Source: Cyclina sinensis
Lineage: Eukaryota > Mollusca > Bivalvia > Venerida > Veneridae
NCBI GenBank assembly: GCA_012932295.1
Contig: JAAONU010000009.1
Location: forward strand, 1,415,197 to 1,479,196
Direction: 5' to 3'
Length of the DNA stretch: 64,000 nucleotides
Part shown: positions 51,151 to 62,342 of the stretch, piece by piece
Layout: the number at the start of each line of letters is the position of its first letter
Numbering within the stretch: position 1 is the first letter of the stretch
Position numbers and translations under genes: made by a program
The notes under the pieces: generated by a model
The model's database searches: none
What the model was told of the DNA's origin: nothing
Seen by the model: only the letters and a program-made list of their open reading frames with translations

Positions 51151-51295
51151 TAATGTTTAACCTTAGTTTGTTCTTCCATTGTAGTTACTAATAAATATCA
51201 AATCTCTTTTAAAATACAGGACTACTGCAGATGTGTTATTTACAGGAAAAAGTTGGGTCTTTTTGGAGTAAAAACTGGCAGCAAAATATATTTCA

Positions 51296-51512
51296 AATAT
51301 CCTCATTATCATAATCATCATCGTCGACGACGACAACAACAACAACGAAATTGGCAACTTTTACTAAGTAGTAAAAACAAAAATCATCGTCATCACCACT
51401 GACAAAAAATCAATTATAGTCGTCGTCATCATCGTCATCATCATAACTATCATCATCAAAATCAGCATCAACAAATATAATAATATATTACATCATAAAA
51501 ATAATCTAAACT

Positions 51513-51547
<35 letters not shown>

Positions 51548-51548
51548 T
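51296..51548. repeat. Mixed trinucleotide arrays ending in (AAT)n
   Basis: Blocks of ATC, GAC, AAC and GTC trinucleotides over 51.30-51.47 kb, then about 30 bases of nearly pure AAT at 51514-51546. The style is the same as the 30.7-kb array. Confidence 0.75.
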
Positions 51549-52394
51549 GTGAAAGTAATAGTTATAAATTCTTTAAAATGCACATAAATAGCCTTTTGAA
51601 GTTTTGAAGAGGTGATCAGTTAACTGGAGATTTTTCTTGTCAAATAAAAGGCAGTAAGTAAATTATTCCCTTTTTAAAGTTTAGTATATATAAAGAAACT
51701 ACACTAAACGGGACAATCAATGCCTTTGATATTTTATATCGGTGGTTTTCTTTTAAGAGTTGAATCTCAATTCCCTACAGTAGGTCTGTATGTTAAGTTC
51801 TTAAGTTAATATGCAAAGTATATTGATATATATATATTCTTACCACGAGGTTAAGTGGACATTCCATACACTGTATTAAAGACATTTTGTTCCGTATAAA
51901 TAAGCTACTGTCCTGTGTGTTGATTTAAAATATTTGTAGATTTACTGGCGGTATTTGAATTTCTCTCATAATGTTTAACTTTTTTATTTATCTATAATAT
52001 TTCTTTCTCTTTTTTTGCCGAGTACTTAAAAAAGGGGAAAAAATGCTGATAAAAGGAACCTGTTCCAAAATTAATTGATTAGTACACTTTATCTTACAGT
52101 AAATATAAAATGAGTATAAAAAAATAAAACATAAGGTTCAAAACCAAGGTCGAACACAAAAGAGAAATAAAGATTTTGTGGAGGGTAAATTTGGCAACTA
52201 AACCTTTGTCTGCTACAAAGTTTATAAATCATAGTATTGTTGACAGGTGTACATTAAAATGTAACATACGAGGTGGTAAAAGACTGCCGACATATGTTTA
52301 GAAATATTAGTAAACGCGGTTGTGGGGTCAAATGTTTGAGATAATGGTTATGGCAGAACCTGAGTGATAAGTAACAAGGTGCAGAGATGAACCT

Positions 52395-52580
52395 TTATTG
52401 TTTTGTTTTATTTTTAAAGACAGACAAATGAAGAGACGGAAAGAAAGAAAGAAAGAAAGATTATTGTTCTATTTTATTTTTAAAGAAAGACAGATAAAGA
52501 GAAAAAAAGAAAGAAAGAAAGATTATTGTTCTGTTTTATTCTTAAAGAATGACAGATGAAGAAAGAAAGAAAGAAATAGG
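52395..52580. repeat. Tandem repeat of about 64 bp, three units, each with (GAAA)n
   Basis: TTATTGTT(T/C)T(G/A)TTTTATT starts units at 52395, 52461 and 52523. Each unit passes through AAAGA(C/A)AGACAGAT(A/G)AAGA to a GAAA run. The array lies about 200 bases upstream of Wnt9 exon 3. Confidence 0.85.
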
Positions 52581-52785
52581 AAAATCAGATCATTGTAAAT
52601 GAATAGACCGTTGCTAGTTTTAAATCTCTAATCTTCTTCGAACCTTTCATGCCTAACTACGACAAACAATTCCTTTTACTATGAGGTCTTTATGGTGATA
52701 TTTTAAGATTAATATTTCAAGAAACGTAAAAAAAGCATAAAAGCTTTCCATATCGTGTACTGTTTACAGTTTTAATTTTTTTCAG

Positions 52786-53370
52786 GTGGTTACTTCAGCC
52801 GTAAAGACGAGATGCAAATGTCACGGGATTTCTGGCTCGTGCACAGTCCGCACGTGCTGGCGACAGCTATCAACATTCCTTACGATTGGAAATCTCCTAA
52901 AAGAGAAATATGAGAATTCCTATAAAGTAATAACTTATACAAACCATGCAACGGGAAAGTCCCCTCTCACGGGAGAGGTTACGCTTGAAAATAACGTTGG
53001 GAACGTAGTTAGACCAGTCGAATTAGACAATTACATTAATGCAAACAAGGCGGGGCGAGTAAAAAAGTCGAAAAAATCAAAAAGGGACAAGAATACATCG
53101 AATGTCAAGCTAAGTGACAGTTTTGCACCGCGGTCCAATCTGATGGTCCATCTGGAAGACTCACCAACATTTTGTGACGCAAGTTCATACACTCCTGGAA
53201 CAAGAGGGCGGGTCTGTGATCGCTCAAATTGTGACGTTATGTGTTGTGGGCGAGGCTATAACCGAAGGCTGGTTATGGTAAAACGTGCATGCCAGTGTCA
53301 AGTTCACTGGTGTTGCTATGTCGATTGTAAACAATGTGAAAACGAAGAGGAGTTGTTTCTGTGTAAATAG
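52786..53370 (+). CDS. Wnt9: Wnt9 exon 3 (lipidation hairpin and C-terminal cysteine-rich domain)
   Basis: Encodes residues 201-394 and the TAG stop. The acceptor is TTTTTTTCAG|GTG. CKCHGISGSCTVRTCW (210-225) holds S216, the serine that Porcupine acylates with palmitoleate in Wnt proteins; this lipid contacts Frizzled. Residues about 250-318 form a variable linker with a strongly basic cluster, KKSKKSKRDK (293-302). VHLEDSPTFC (321-330), CCGRGYN (353-359) and CQCQVHWCCYVDCKQC (369-384) form the terminal finger domain; the protein ends FLCK. Sixteen cysteines here bring the total to 24, as in canonical Wnts. The full protein, 394 residues, is slightly longer than vertebrate WNT9 proteins because of the linker. 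No frameshift or lost key residue is seen. Confidence 0.97.
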   Translation: MVTSAVKTRCKCHGISGSCTVRTCWRQLSTFLTIGNLLKEKYENSYKVITYTNHATGKSPLTGEVTLENNVGNVVRPVELDNYINANKAGRVKKSKKSKRDKNTSNVKLSDSFAPRSNLMVHLEDSPTFCDASSYTPGTRGRVCDRSNCDVMCCGRGYNRRLVMVKRACQCQVHWCCYVDCKQCENEEELFLCK

Positions 53371-53745
53371 ATTGTTATGACAAGTCGCGAAAACTTGTGA
53401 CGAATTGATAGTTTGGGTAATCTGGTGACAAATTACAACGATTTATGCAAAAATATTGTGATGCGATAACGGATGTATATGTTTTATAATGTAATGAATA
53501 TTTATATAGACGGTTTCACGTTTTATCAACTTGAGCCGAAGGCTGTGCTTTGCGTTCCTCTCGACTGTTAGCAGTTTTGTATATTTTTAATACTGTCCGA
53601 AAACCAGAGTGTAAACGGACGTAATGTCTTGTGATTTAACAATATTTTAATTATGTTTTACATTTTATTGTGTACATATTTAAACTAAATTACCAAAATG
53701 TATTTACATATTTTCATTGTCAAATAAATCTGGAGAAATCTTTCT
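53371..53745 (+). terminator. Wnt9: Wnt9 3' UTR with polyadenylation signal
   Basis: The AT-rich sequence after the stop contains AATAAA at 53723-53728, the first canonical polyadenylation hexamer downstream, so the UTR is probably about 370-380 bases. TGTACATA at 53671-53678 matches the Pumilio recognition element TGTANATA. The cleavage site itself cannot be placed from the sequence. Confidence 0.55.
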
Positions 53746-54388
53746 TGATACAAAACAATCCCTTTTTATTGTCCACGGTGCGTACTCGAAAGGCGTTCAT
53801 ATCAACTCGCCCATATTCGGAAATCTCCGCGAGAGTAATCTCTTTGGTACCTTAAGGTCCCAAAAAACACCACACAATTTACATGTGTTTCGCCCAGGGA
53901 AAGAAATAGAATGAAGGTCGCTCTTTGACAACTGTTACATTAGATTTCAAGATGGGTCCAGCCAGCAGGCTCATATAATAGGAAATATTGACAACAGAAC
54001 ACTATTACCATTGCAGAAAAATAATACTTAACTAATATACATGTCAATATATGCCTACCTATATGGAAACAAAAACTTTTTTTATTAAGGTGTTAACAAT
54101 CGATACCGCGGGTCCCGGGTTCGACTCTCAGAAGCATTACATCCTCTTTTAAAGAAATGGTAATTTTTTTTTCCTGAAACTATATTTTCTGCACTGACCG
54201 CAAAAAAATATTTGGCAAACCTAAATACAAAAAGATGTTCTTATGTTAGGACCCAGATGTTATCTGTTCGTGGTTGAGCACCCACTGAGAGATTTTTATA
54301 TGTGATAACAAAGACAGTAAACATTAAGTCAACCTGACCATGTTAACAGTTATATTTTTATATCAGGAATAACACTTATGATACAGAA
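53746..54388. other. Gene-free stretch downstream of Wnt9
   Basis: Contains a tRNA-like scrap (GGGTCCCGGGTTCGACTC near 54.11 kb) but nothing foldable. No exon recognised. Confidence 0.45.
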
Positions 54389-54459
54389 GGAGCAATGGTA
54401 AAGAGGTAGAATGCCGGACTCCCGATCTGGGAGTCCTGGTTCGAATCCCACCAGGAGTA
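54389..54459 (+). mobile_element. tRNA-Gly-like SINE head (family B)
   Basis: GGAGCAATGG start, a D-arm-like AGAGGTAGAATGCC, an anticodon stem CCGGA/TCTGG around CTCCCGA (anticodon CCC), and a perfect box B (GGTTCGAATCC). The T stem is degenerate, and CCTGG pairs instead with a CCAGG further out, so it is unlikely to be a working tRNA. The same GGAGCAATG head occurs at 60.09 kb. Confidence 0.6.
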
Positions 54460-56620
54460 AGAGTGTGCAGTGACATTCCACATTCTACACTTTCAGAGCG
54501 AGTACTTGTTTAAATCTAGGTAGCAGTCAACGAGCGGGATTAATACAGAATTTTGTTTATAATAAAAAGGTTTAAAGAAAGGGAAAACAAACAAAAAGTT
54601 GTTATACTTTTCACAGAAATCGTTTACAATATACATGACTTACATTAAAACAACATAAATACATCTTTACGCTTGATATTTGTTTCGTATTTTGTTAAAA
54701 CATTTTCTATCAAACGAAACACTTGGGGGCAGTTGTGAATTTTGGTATTAATCAGAGCATACACTTTTGCATCTTCCACCAAACACTTTGGGTTGCTGTT
54801 TCCCTTTTTTGCAAAACCAGCGAGTTTCTAGTCGGGATGAATTGAATATCTTCCTTACGTTACTGATTGTAATCGGTCTCTGAGACATGTTCCTGTCGGA
54901 ACCAATCAAATTCAGTGTAACAGATGTAACAATACAGTGCTAACAAACGTCTATTTTGATAAGCTGATAAGATCTCGAATCCTTTGCGTTATTCTCGTTG
55001 CCACGGGCACCTGCTAAAGCAACTTGTTTTTGATGCATGGCAAAAATTTTACAAATACTTTCAGGATAAAGAGCCTGGATATTCCTATATTATTGTTAAC
55101 GTACAATGTACACATGTTTAAATGCAAATATATGTCAGTCATGGGGTTTGCTTAATAAGAAATATTGCCTTCGCTATAAAACAAAAGAACTGGACGATTG
55201 TCACGGGATTATCCGATACACGCACTGCATTTGCATTATTCCGTAGAATAATTTTTAAAAGAAGAAAATGTACTGTAGATATGTACATTCTTCAGTCTTA
55301 GGAAGGTATAGGCCTATTAACCACAAGCGTCACATCAGGGTGAAATATTTTCAAAGAACAGCAAGAAACGTCCTTACATCTCCTTGGTTGTCTTCAGTAA
55401 GGACAGGTATTGATAGCAAAATCTAGATTTCCATCTACGCCGACTCGGTTGCTTTGAATCACTAACAACACGTGGACTAGCGGGGATATGATCATATCAA
55501 GATGATAGAAAAATGGCACAGTCACGGTACAATTCAAATGCAGTCAAACCCACTGACAGTTTTTTTTCTTTAATGGCACAAGGTCCCAAATCACGTTGAG
55601 CGACATATCGTGTGGTAAATACGTTTGTGTATACAGCACTGATTAGGGGACTAGGGGAGATATAAAATAGTCGCGTGCATTTGTCGTCTGCCTTACGCTA
55701 CACACATTCACATGATGCACCGGTAGTCGTTGTGAACAAAGACACGGGTGTTTACATGTAATCATTTGATGATAATGACAATGTTTTAGTCACAGAGCCA
55801 TGTTTTAACCAGTTGTTGACAGAAACTGTCCCATTAAATGTGAATTAATGGTCCAAGTTTACGTAAACAAAATGTACCCTATTTGATTAGTGCTAATACC
55901 ATGTTACATGAAAAAAAGTCTGTGTTTACCAATGGGGATATGCCATTTAACAAAGAGATTAATGGATAAAAATATACAGGAATCGGGTGAGCCATATACA
56001 AGTAATGTGACAATAGCCAAATAGACAAAAGCCAGCCGAATCAACTGGTTTAATTAATAGAGAAGAAAGTGAAGCCATTTGAGTAAGAATAAATAATCCA
56101 TAAAGCTGACACTTGTGAGTGTTGCATTTTCAAGATTGTCTGCATGTTCACAGGGTTAAAGTTCTGTCAGCGTAGGTCAGTCAGATTTAACTGTGACGTA
56201 TCCATCTCTGATCGACGCCCCTTGAAAAGTTAAGTTATTTTAGGTTTCAGTTCTTTTTAAAGAAATATGTTGTCAGAGACAGCAACTCTTCAAGTCTGAA
56301 TCAGTATTTTGTGGGGAAAAAACTGATTGTCAATGGTTATGTGCCTCCGTTTCACCCCCTCTCTGCCCCGCCTCTACCATACATTCCACACACACATAAG
56401 TATAAGGTGCTACAATGAAAGAAAATGTGCAAGTTAGAAACGTTTGTATTTAAAAAAAAACCTGGTACAAAAGAACAAAAAAAGGCGGTTGTCCTAGGGC
56501 CGGATCACCCGCTTCAACCCTTAAACATGTAGAATATACTAACACTTTCTGTTCTCAAAACATTCAGTATAAAAATAAGCCTGTGTAATGATTAAAATTT
56601 CAAGACACCAGGGCAGAAAG
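54460..56620. other. Gene-free stretch
   Basis: No recognisable exon or element. Composition is slightly less AT-rich than the left half of the window. Confidence 0.45.
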
Positions 56621-56622
56621 GT

Positions 56623-56676
56623 GCGTCGGTCATATGGGCAACCGGTACCGACGATAAATAAGCTCAAATAGATAGA
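56623..56676 (+). mobile_element. 3' end fragment of SINE family A
   Basis: Only the last 54 bases are present: CGTCGGTCATATGGGCAACC, the ACCGACG hairpin partner, GATAAATAAGCTCAAATA and a short GATA tail. They are nearly identical to the ends of the 15.6- and 35.3-kb copies. This is a severely 5'-truncated insertion or an independent element sharing the same 3' tail. Confidence 0.85.
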
Positions 56677-57945
56677 TTGAAGTCCACTGGCAAAAGCCAT
56701 ACCCCTGAGCACTGGTAACAAGTACGAAGTTCTTTTCCTACGTCACTCGGCCCCGCTTCTACTTTCCTTAGTTCTTCTAGCTGCAGCTGAACGTTGTAAA
56801 ATCATTGGACAATAGACTCTTTCACCACACACGCACAGGTTACGACGTGTTACAGATGACATGATTTCCAACGCAAGCTTCAGACGTTCGAAACCAGATC
56901 TAGCCGACGAAAACTTAAATCATTTGACGTCAGTAGTTCACTTTTTAGTACAACCTAGGGCTCTACAAAAAATAGTCATTGAAAATTTGTTACATACAAA
57001 TTTAGAATCCAGTATTATTCCGGCCCAGAAATTGCCGACTGTTTTTAATACCATAGTGAGGATGTTATTGCTTAATCTAAGTTAACACCAGTTTATGTTA
57101 CATCGACAGTGAGTCAATTTTTTTCAGCTTATATCAATCACTCTCGATGACTGTTTCCGGAGTTCAAACTAGTAATCGCGTAGGCCTAATTTTTGCTTCA
57201 CACCTTTAGATTAAGTGCGGTGTCGAAGTTCACTACACTTGTACTTAAACCATTCCTTTAGAAAATTGTAGCAGTGAGTTTGTCGCCCTTAAAAATGCGA
57301 CAGAAAGTAGACGAGACAAAATAAATGACGAACGAAAACAAAAAGACAGAAACCGGAAACTGGAATCATAAAGCTGGAGTTCCCAAAATATAGAAAGCAA
57401 TGTAAGGGAGACAACTGTTAAAACGAAATATATATTGTAACACAAGTTGTTCCCCTTATTCAATGCCGGTGGAAAAATACTTTCATATCAAACATTCACT
57501 GCTTCATCTCTGTAATAATTTAAATGTTAATCATAGTTATTACCAGAGGAAAACACATACCAAGCAGGTATGATAACATCGAAAAAAACCTACTGTTCCT
57601 TCGACAAAACAGGGTTTTCTATATGCAACATAATAATGCAAAAAAGGGTACAACACTCACTGGCCATATCAACTTACCCGCGCAATCAGTTATTCGGAAG
57701 CTTTCAAAATAACCTTTAAATAAACACTGTCTTTTGATCTGCATTAGAAACGGCTGCATCTGTAGCAGGACGGCACAAACAGTTTCCAAGACAATGTTGG
57801 AAACATTTTATTTAAACAACGTTCGCCGAAAAAAGAAAGTTCTAATTATTTTCCGTGTACTGCATTAATAAATGCTAGAGTCCATATCACGCAGGTGCTT
57901 GACTTGTAGCCACTTTGTTATTGCGCATGCAAATTGTCAGCTATA
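56677..57945. other. Gene-free stretch
   Basis: Short open frames without recognised features; no repeat or RNA gene seen. Confidence 0.45.
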
Positions 57946-57948
57946 AAT

Positions 57949-58595
57949 ATATTATTAAGGATCTTCCAGACACAAAACTGAACCATTTTCGTCAAAAAGA
58001 TCGACACGTTGAGATTTTAATGACCTAGCAAAACAATCCGACGTCATAACACAGAATAGAATATTAATGATCTCCCAGAGTCAGAACTGAACCATTTTTG
58101 TCATAAAGATCGACATGTTGGGATTCTGATGACTTAGCAAAACATTCCGACGTCATAATAACAAAAATAGAATATTAATGATCTCCAAGAGTCAGAACTG
58201 AACCATTTTTATCATAAAGATCGACATGTTGGGATTCTGATGACCTAGCAAAACATTCCGACGTAATCATGAATAACATATAGAATCAATCTCATTAGAA
58301 TCGTATCCTTACTGACGCTCCACTACCTTTCGCGGACAGCACAAATTAGGATATGATTTTAATGAGATTGACATACAGAATAAAATATTAAGGGTCTTCC
58401 ATACACAAAACTGAACCATTTTCGTCTAAAAGATCGACATGTTGGGATCTTTATTACCTAAAAAACAGTCCAACGTAATAATAACATGGGACAGAATTTC
58501 AAGGATCTTCATGAGACAAAACTGAACCATTTTCACCATAAAGAACGACAAGTTAGGATTTTCATGACCTAGAAAAACAGTTCGACCCAATAAAA
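57949..58595. repeat. Satellite of about 111 bp, five units, interrupted
   Basis: Units begin ATATTAA(G/T)GATCT at 57949, 58061, 58172, 58385 and 58496. Each runs through ACTGAACCATTTT, AAAGATCGACATGTTGGGATT and GACCTAGCAAAACA to CGACGTMAT. Intervals are 112, 111, 213 and 111 bases; the long one contains the inserted element at 58287-58370. Units 2 and 3 are the most alike. Confidence 0.88.
58287..58370. mobile_element. 84-bp TIR mini-element inserted in the 111-bp satellite
   Basis: CAATCTCATTAGAATC at the left end and GATTTTAATGAGATTG at the right end are inverted repeats with one mismatch, and pairing continues into TATCCT/AGGATA. The centre is ACTGACGCTCCACTACC...GCGGACAGC. The flanks ACATATAGAAT (58276-58286) and ACATACAGAAT (58371-58381) look like an 11-base target duplication with one change. 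Its absence from the other four satellite spacers confirms that it is an insertion. The family is not recognised. Confidence 0.8.
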
Positions 58596-59011
58596 TGCGT
58601 AACTTAGTAAATACGGAACGACTTTTAATCATGACCAGTTTACTAAAAACGTTTAGATTCCATTTGCATCCATAAATCGTGAACCTTTCTGTGTATTTTA
58701 CAAAACTGATATTTTATTAAGAATGAACCGAAAAGTGTTCCTTGAAAATCTCAATACTCGTACTTGTTCCAGTCACAGAATTATCGTTGAAAAAAACCTT
58801 TGTCAAAACCCTGTAACTTACTGTCGGATTTTTTTGCAGTTCTTGACGGGAAACAGCCTGAAAGAGTCTCTATGTACGCTCCGGAAGATGATACAGACAG
58901 ACGCACGGATGTACTTTTGTGTATATCTACCTGTTTTGTAAAGAAGGTCCTTTCTTTCGTTAATACTCTATGAAGAATGGTCCTCGATTTCACTGACTTC
59001 AGGTAAGAAAC

Positions 59012-59106
59012 GGAAAGAAAAAATGAGTGAATGAAAGAAAGAAAGAATGAAAAAATGAATGAACAAACGAACGAACGAACAACGAACGAATTAATTAATT
59101 AATGAA
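59012..59106. repeat. Graded tetranucleotide array (GAAA, GAAT, GAAC, AATT)
   Basis: GAAA units pass into GAAT, then GAAC/CGAA, then TTAA/AATT, with the 4-base period largely kept. The style matches the graded pentamer array at 28.95 kb. Confidence 0.8.
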
Positions 59107-60087
59107 GACACAAATAAATTAAATAAGATAAAATAGACTTTTATAAAACAAATACTTTAGGGGCGATTGAAAACACACACGTTTAAATTCTCAAGAGAAT
59201 ATAAAATGCTGTGTACTTTGATACTGATTAATTTCTAGTTCAAACTTACAGGGGAGTAAACCGCATCCAAGAACAGACAGTTTTCAGATCAAAGTCAATG
59301 ACTTTATTCTAGGTTCATGTATTTCTATATTGTTAAGTGTTTTCGATCCGAGATTTATGTCATATCCGACCAAACGTATTTTTACTGGAGTCGCTACGAA
59401 ACTATTCATTTCTATCTGTCCTCGATTTCGGAATAGGTCATTAGTAACAGGAAGTATAATAATCTCAGAAAACTACTGCAAATTTTAACGATTCTAAAGT
59501 CGGTTAATCAACACTTTCGGATTTATTTGTTTAAGATACGAAAAATTCATGTTGACGTTTCCTTCATAAATTGTATAAAGTCAGTAAATACTTTTGAGAA
59601 TTAAACAACTAAATCTGACTGCAAGAACATAATTGAAGTATTTACTATAATCACGAAATTATACAATATACATCATAAATGCCTATATGCTGTATACTTT
59701 TGAGCAAAGACCTAAAATTCCGCGGTATTTTGTGAGGTTTACACAAGTAGCCAATCTGTGTTATTTTAGAACTTTGCTTTGTGATATAATTTTCATATAA
59801 TTGGTCAACAATTTTTTTTAAAAAGAGTCCTGCCGACGGCTATATTAAAACTCTGGCTTTGGCAAATTGACTGTTATAAGAAGATTCCTTGTTTTTTGGA
59901 AATTAAAAATCCAATGTATCCTCCTTTACATGTAGCGATCCGAATTAAAACTTTTAAGATGAAATCTCAATCGATTATTCCAAAGGCCTTAAACTGGTAC
60001 TTCAGGTCTTTGTTCATTCACAATATGTTAAAGTGTGATTTCTTTCAGTTTATAAATGATGTGTCAACCAAGGTATGAATAAATGTA
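59107..60087. other. Gene-free stretch
   Basis: AT-rich; no exon, RNA gene or element recognised. Confidence 0.45.
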
Positions 60088-60160
60088 GGAGCAATGTCGA
60101 GGGGTAAGAGTGCGCTGGACTCCTGATCCAGTGGTCGCTGGTTCGATCTCACCAGAAATA
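60088..60160 (+). mobile_element. tRNA-Arg-like SINE head (family B)
   Basis: It starts GGAGCAATG, like the element at 54.39 kb. The anticodon stem CTGGA/TCCAG encloses CTCCTGA (anticodon CCT), and box B is GGTTCGATCTC. CTGG and CCAG pair across the box B loop. The acceptor ends do not pair, so a SINE head is more likely than a tRNA gene. Confidence 0.6.
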
Positions 60161-62342
60161 GGAGTCCGATGATCGAGTAGGAGTATTACAAGTTGCAAAA
60201 AGTCGTCACGTGATCAATATAAAGCAAAAATTATGATCTAGTTTAATGTTTTTCCCCTTACCAATATGTCGCAGACATTTCAACACCCTACCCCTTCTCC
60301 GCTCAAAAAAAGAGGTAGTGATATATAAATTTGCATTCGTCAATTGCAGGGTCTTTGTTCGTTGTCACCGCGTTTTTTAAATCTAATGCATGAAAAAAAT
60401 CTGTCCATTAAATGCTGTTTTATCGACATCTGTGATTATAAACTAAAAACAAATCAAATCTAAATTTTCTTTTGACATAATATGATACAAGTTCGCATGC
60501 CAGTTTTATCTTTTGTTTATGATAACAATTTCAGTAGTTTACTGAGACTCTCATTTTATCTGTCTTTCCGCTAACTAAACTTCAGCCATTAACCGGTATA
60601 GCAGGTCAACGGGTGTTAACATTTTTGGAACAAAATGAATGCAGACGTAAGAAGCTATGTTTTTTCATTAAGCATTTACCGTCCAGAGTGTGGATGTACA
60701 TGTCTCTTTGACTGACACGGTATTGTCGTGCTCAAGCTTCCTGTTACTCGAAACATTTCTCCCATGTGAGACAAGTTATTGAAAACACGAGGAAGGTAGT
60801 AAGGGATAGTTTCAAAGTTATGTCTGGTATTTATTCTTGCACAGCACGTGGTTTGCAAAAAAAGTGCCAAAGAAATGCTTTAATATGATTTATAATTGAC
60901 AGCAGTGCACTTGTGTAGCAATAATGATAAATACCTTGTCTTGGAAAATTATTATTTAAAGGTGTCTATCTTTGATTAATCTGCTGAAGGGTGTACTGGG
61001 CTCTCTCATTGCTCCATATCAGTTTAATGCAATCAGGCATAGTCAAACAAGACTTGCATTTTAGCTTCTCTTTAATTTTATTATTTTACTAGCCTTAGTA
61101 TTACAATCTCAGTATATTGATGTGCCTATGCCCTCTTGTGAAGTTTGACATTCATGAAAAATAGATGGGTGTCTGGTAGATCGTTGCCCGCAGCTTTGCA
61201 AAGTTGAAGCATTCCAACATACACAAATTTTGATAGGTGTTTGGTAGGCAAATTCAGTAAACGGTAAAAGTGGTTAAAACGGAATCAGTTGTTATAATCC
61301 TGCTACACTTTATTGATACTTTTGATAATTTTCAAAACATGTGCTTCTGTAATTTTTTTTCAAAGAGTCTATCAGTTTCATTATCTGTTGTTAATTGTTG
61401 CCAAACATAGTGATGAGATTCCTGTCTCAACAATCCTTGATTATTTTGGTCTTTCAACTGTTTGAAGAGAGTGGATGTACTGTCAATTGCCAACTCCAAA
61501 AAAGACTCAGTATTTTCCAAGATTGCTTAAGATCGACAGATCTTATTCACAGCATTTCATTAATAGTCAAAAATACTCGACAGATCCAAGGAGATATTGA
61601 GCTTATTTTGTATATATTGCAATATCTCTGCTCAAATCAAACTTTGTAAGACCAAAGTTACTGCGGAATTTTTTCCATTTTTGGTGGATTTTGAATATTC
61701 CTCAAGAGCAATGTTGTATATTTTTCTAAATAATGAAAATTATTATCCTGTTTGTTTATTCTTAGTAACTTTAAAATGATTTTACATGTTTACACAATTT
61801 CTCTATAAACCAATGAAAATTTCTTTCAGTATTTCCACCACAGATTAATTTTGCTTTTAGCAGTTTCCAGTGGTAAATCAGTTTACCTGTATCACATTTA
61901 CTGAAAATCTTTATTTTGTTGGATAATTTCAGCTCGCGTAAATCAGGAAGCGTAAATTTATCAAAAGCCAGGGTTCGCACAGACTTAAAAAGTGCTTGAA
62001 TTTGAGTCCCTTTTGAAGAAGTGCTTTAAAATGAAGTCATTAAAAGTCTTTGTATTTGGTTTTTCTAACATGCTTAAAAATGAATAAATGATAAAGTTCC
62101 AGGGGAAAAGTAAATAGTTTTCAACAAACAATCCTATTTAATACCAAATTCAATAAAATTTTTGCTCAGCGTAACAGTATGGGGACGAATTGCAGTTGGT
62201 TTGAACTAGTGTGAGTATGAATACACCTTGGTTTCGCTCCTTAGTTGTTCTCCTATATAAACCAGACATGGTGTCAGTGGGTAAAAGTGTGCTTGAAAAA
62301 TGGGAAACATGTTTAAAAAGTCTTTGAATCATGTCGTTATAG
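60161..62342. other. Stretch upstream of the hnRNP exon
   Basis: No exon could be identified, though the 5' exon and promoter of the hnRNP-type gene would be expected here or further left. Open frames of 60-84 codons near 61.4-61.8 kb have no known domain. Confidence 0.4.

Larger units (their letters stand above)
49003..52785 (+). other. Wnt9: Wnt9 intron 2
   Basis: A 3.8-kb GT-AG intron (GTATGT ... TTTTTTTCAG). It contains two GGCCTCGG-headed tRNA-like fragments (49.1 and 51.1 kb), mixed trinucleotide arrays (51.3-51.55 kb) and a GAAA-bearing tandem repeat 200 bases before exon 3. A (GT)n run lies at 49417-49432. Confidence 0.9.

Noticed and set aside
54389..54459. Functional tRNA-Gly(CCC) gene
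   Set aside because: Box A, box B and an anticodon stem are present, but the T stem and acceptor stem do not pair properly.
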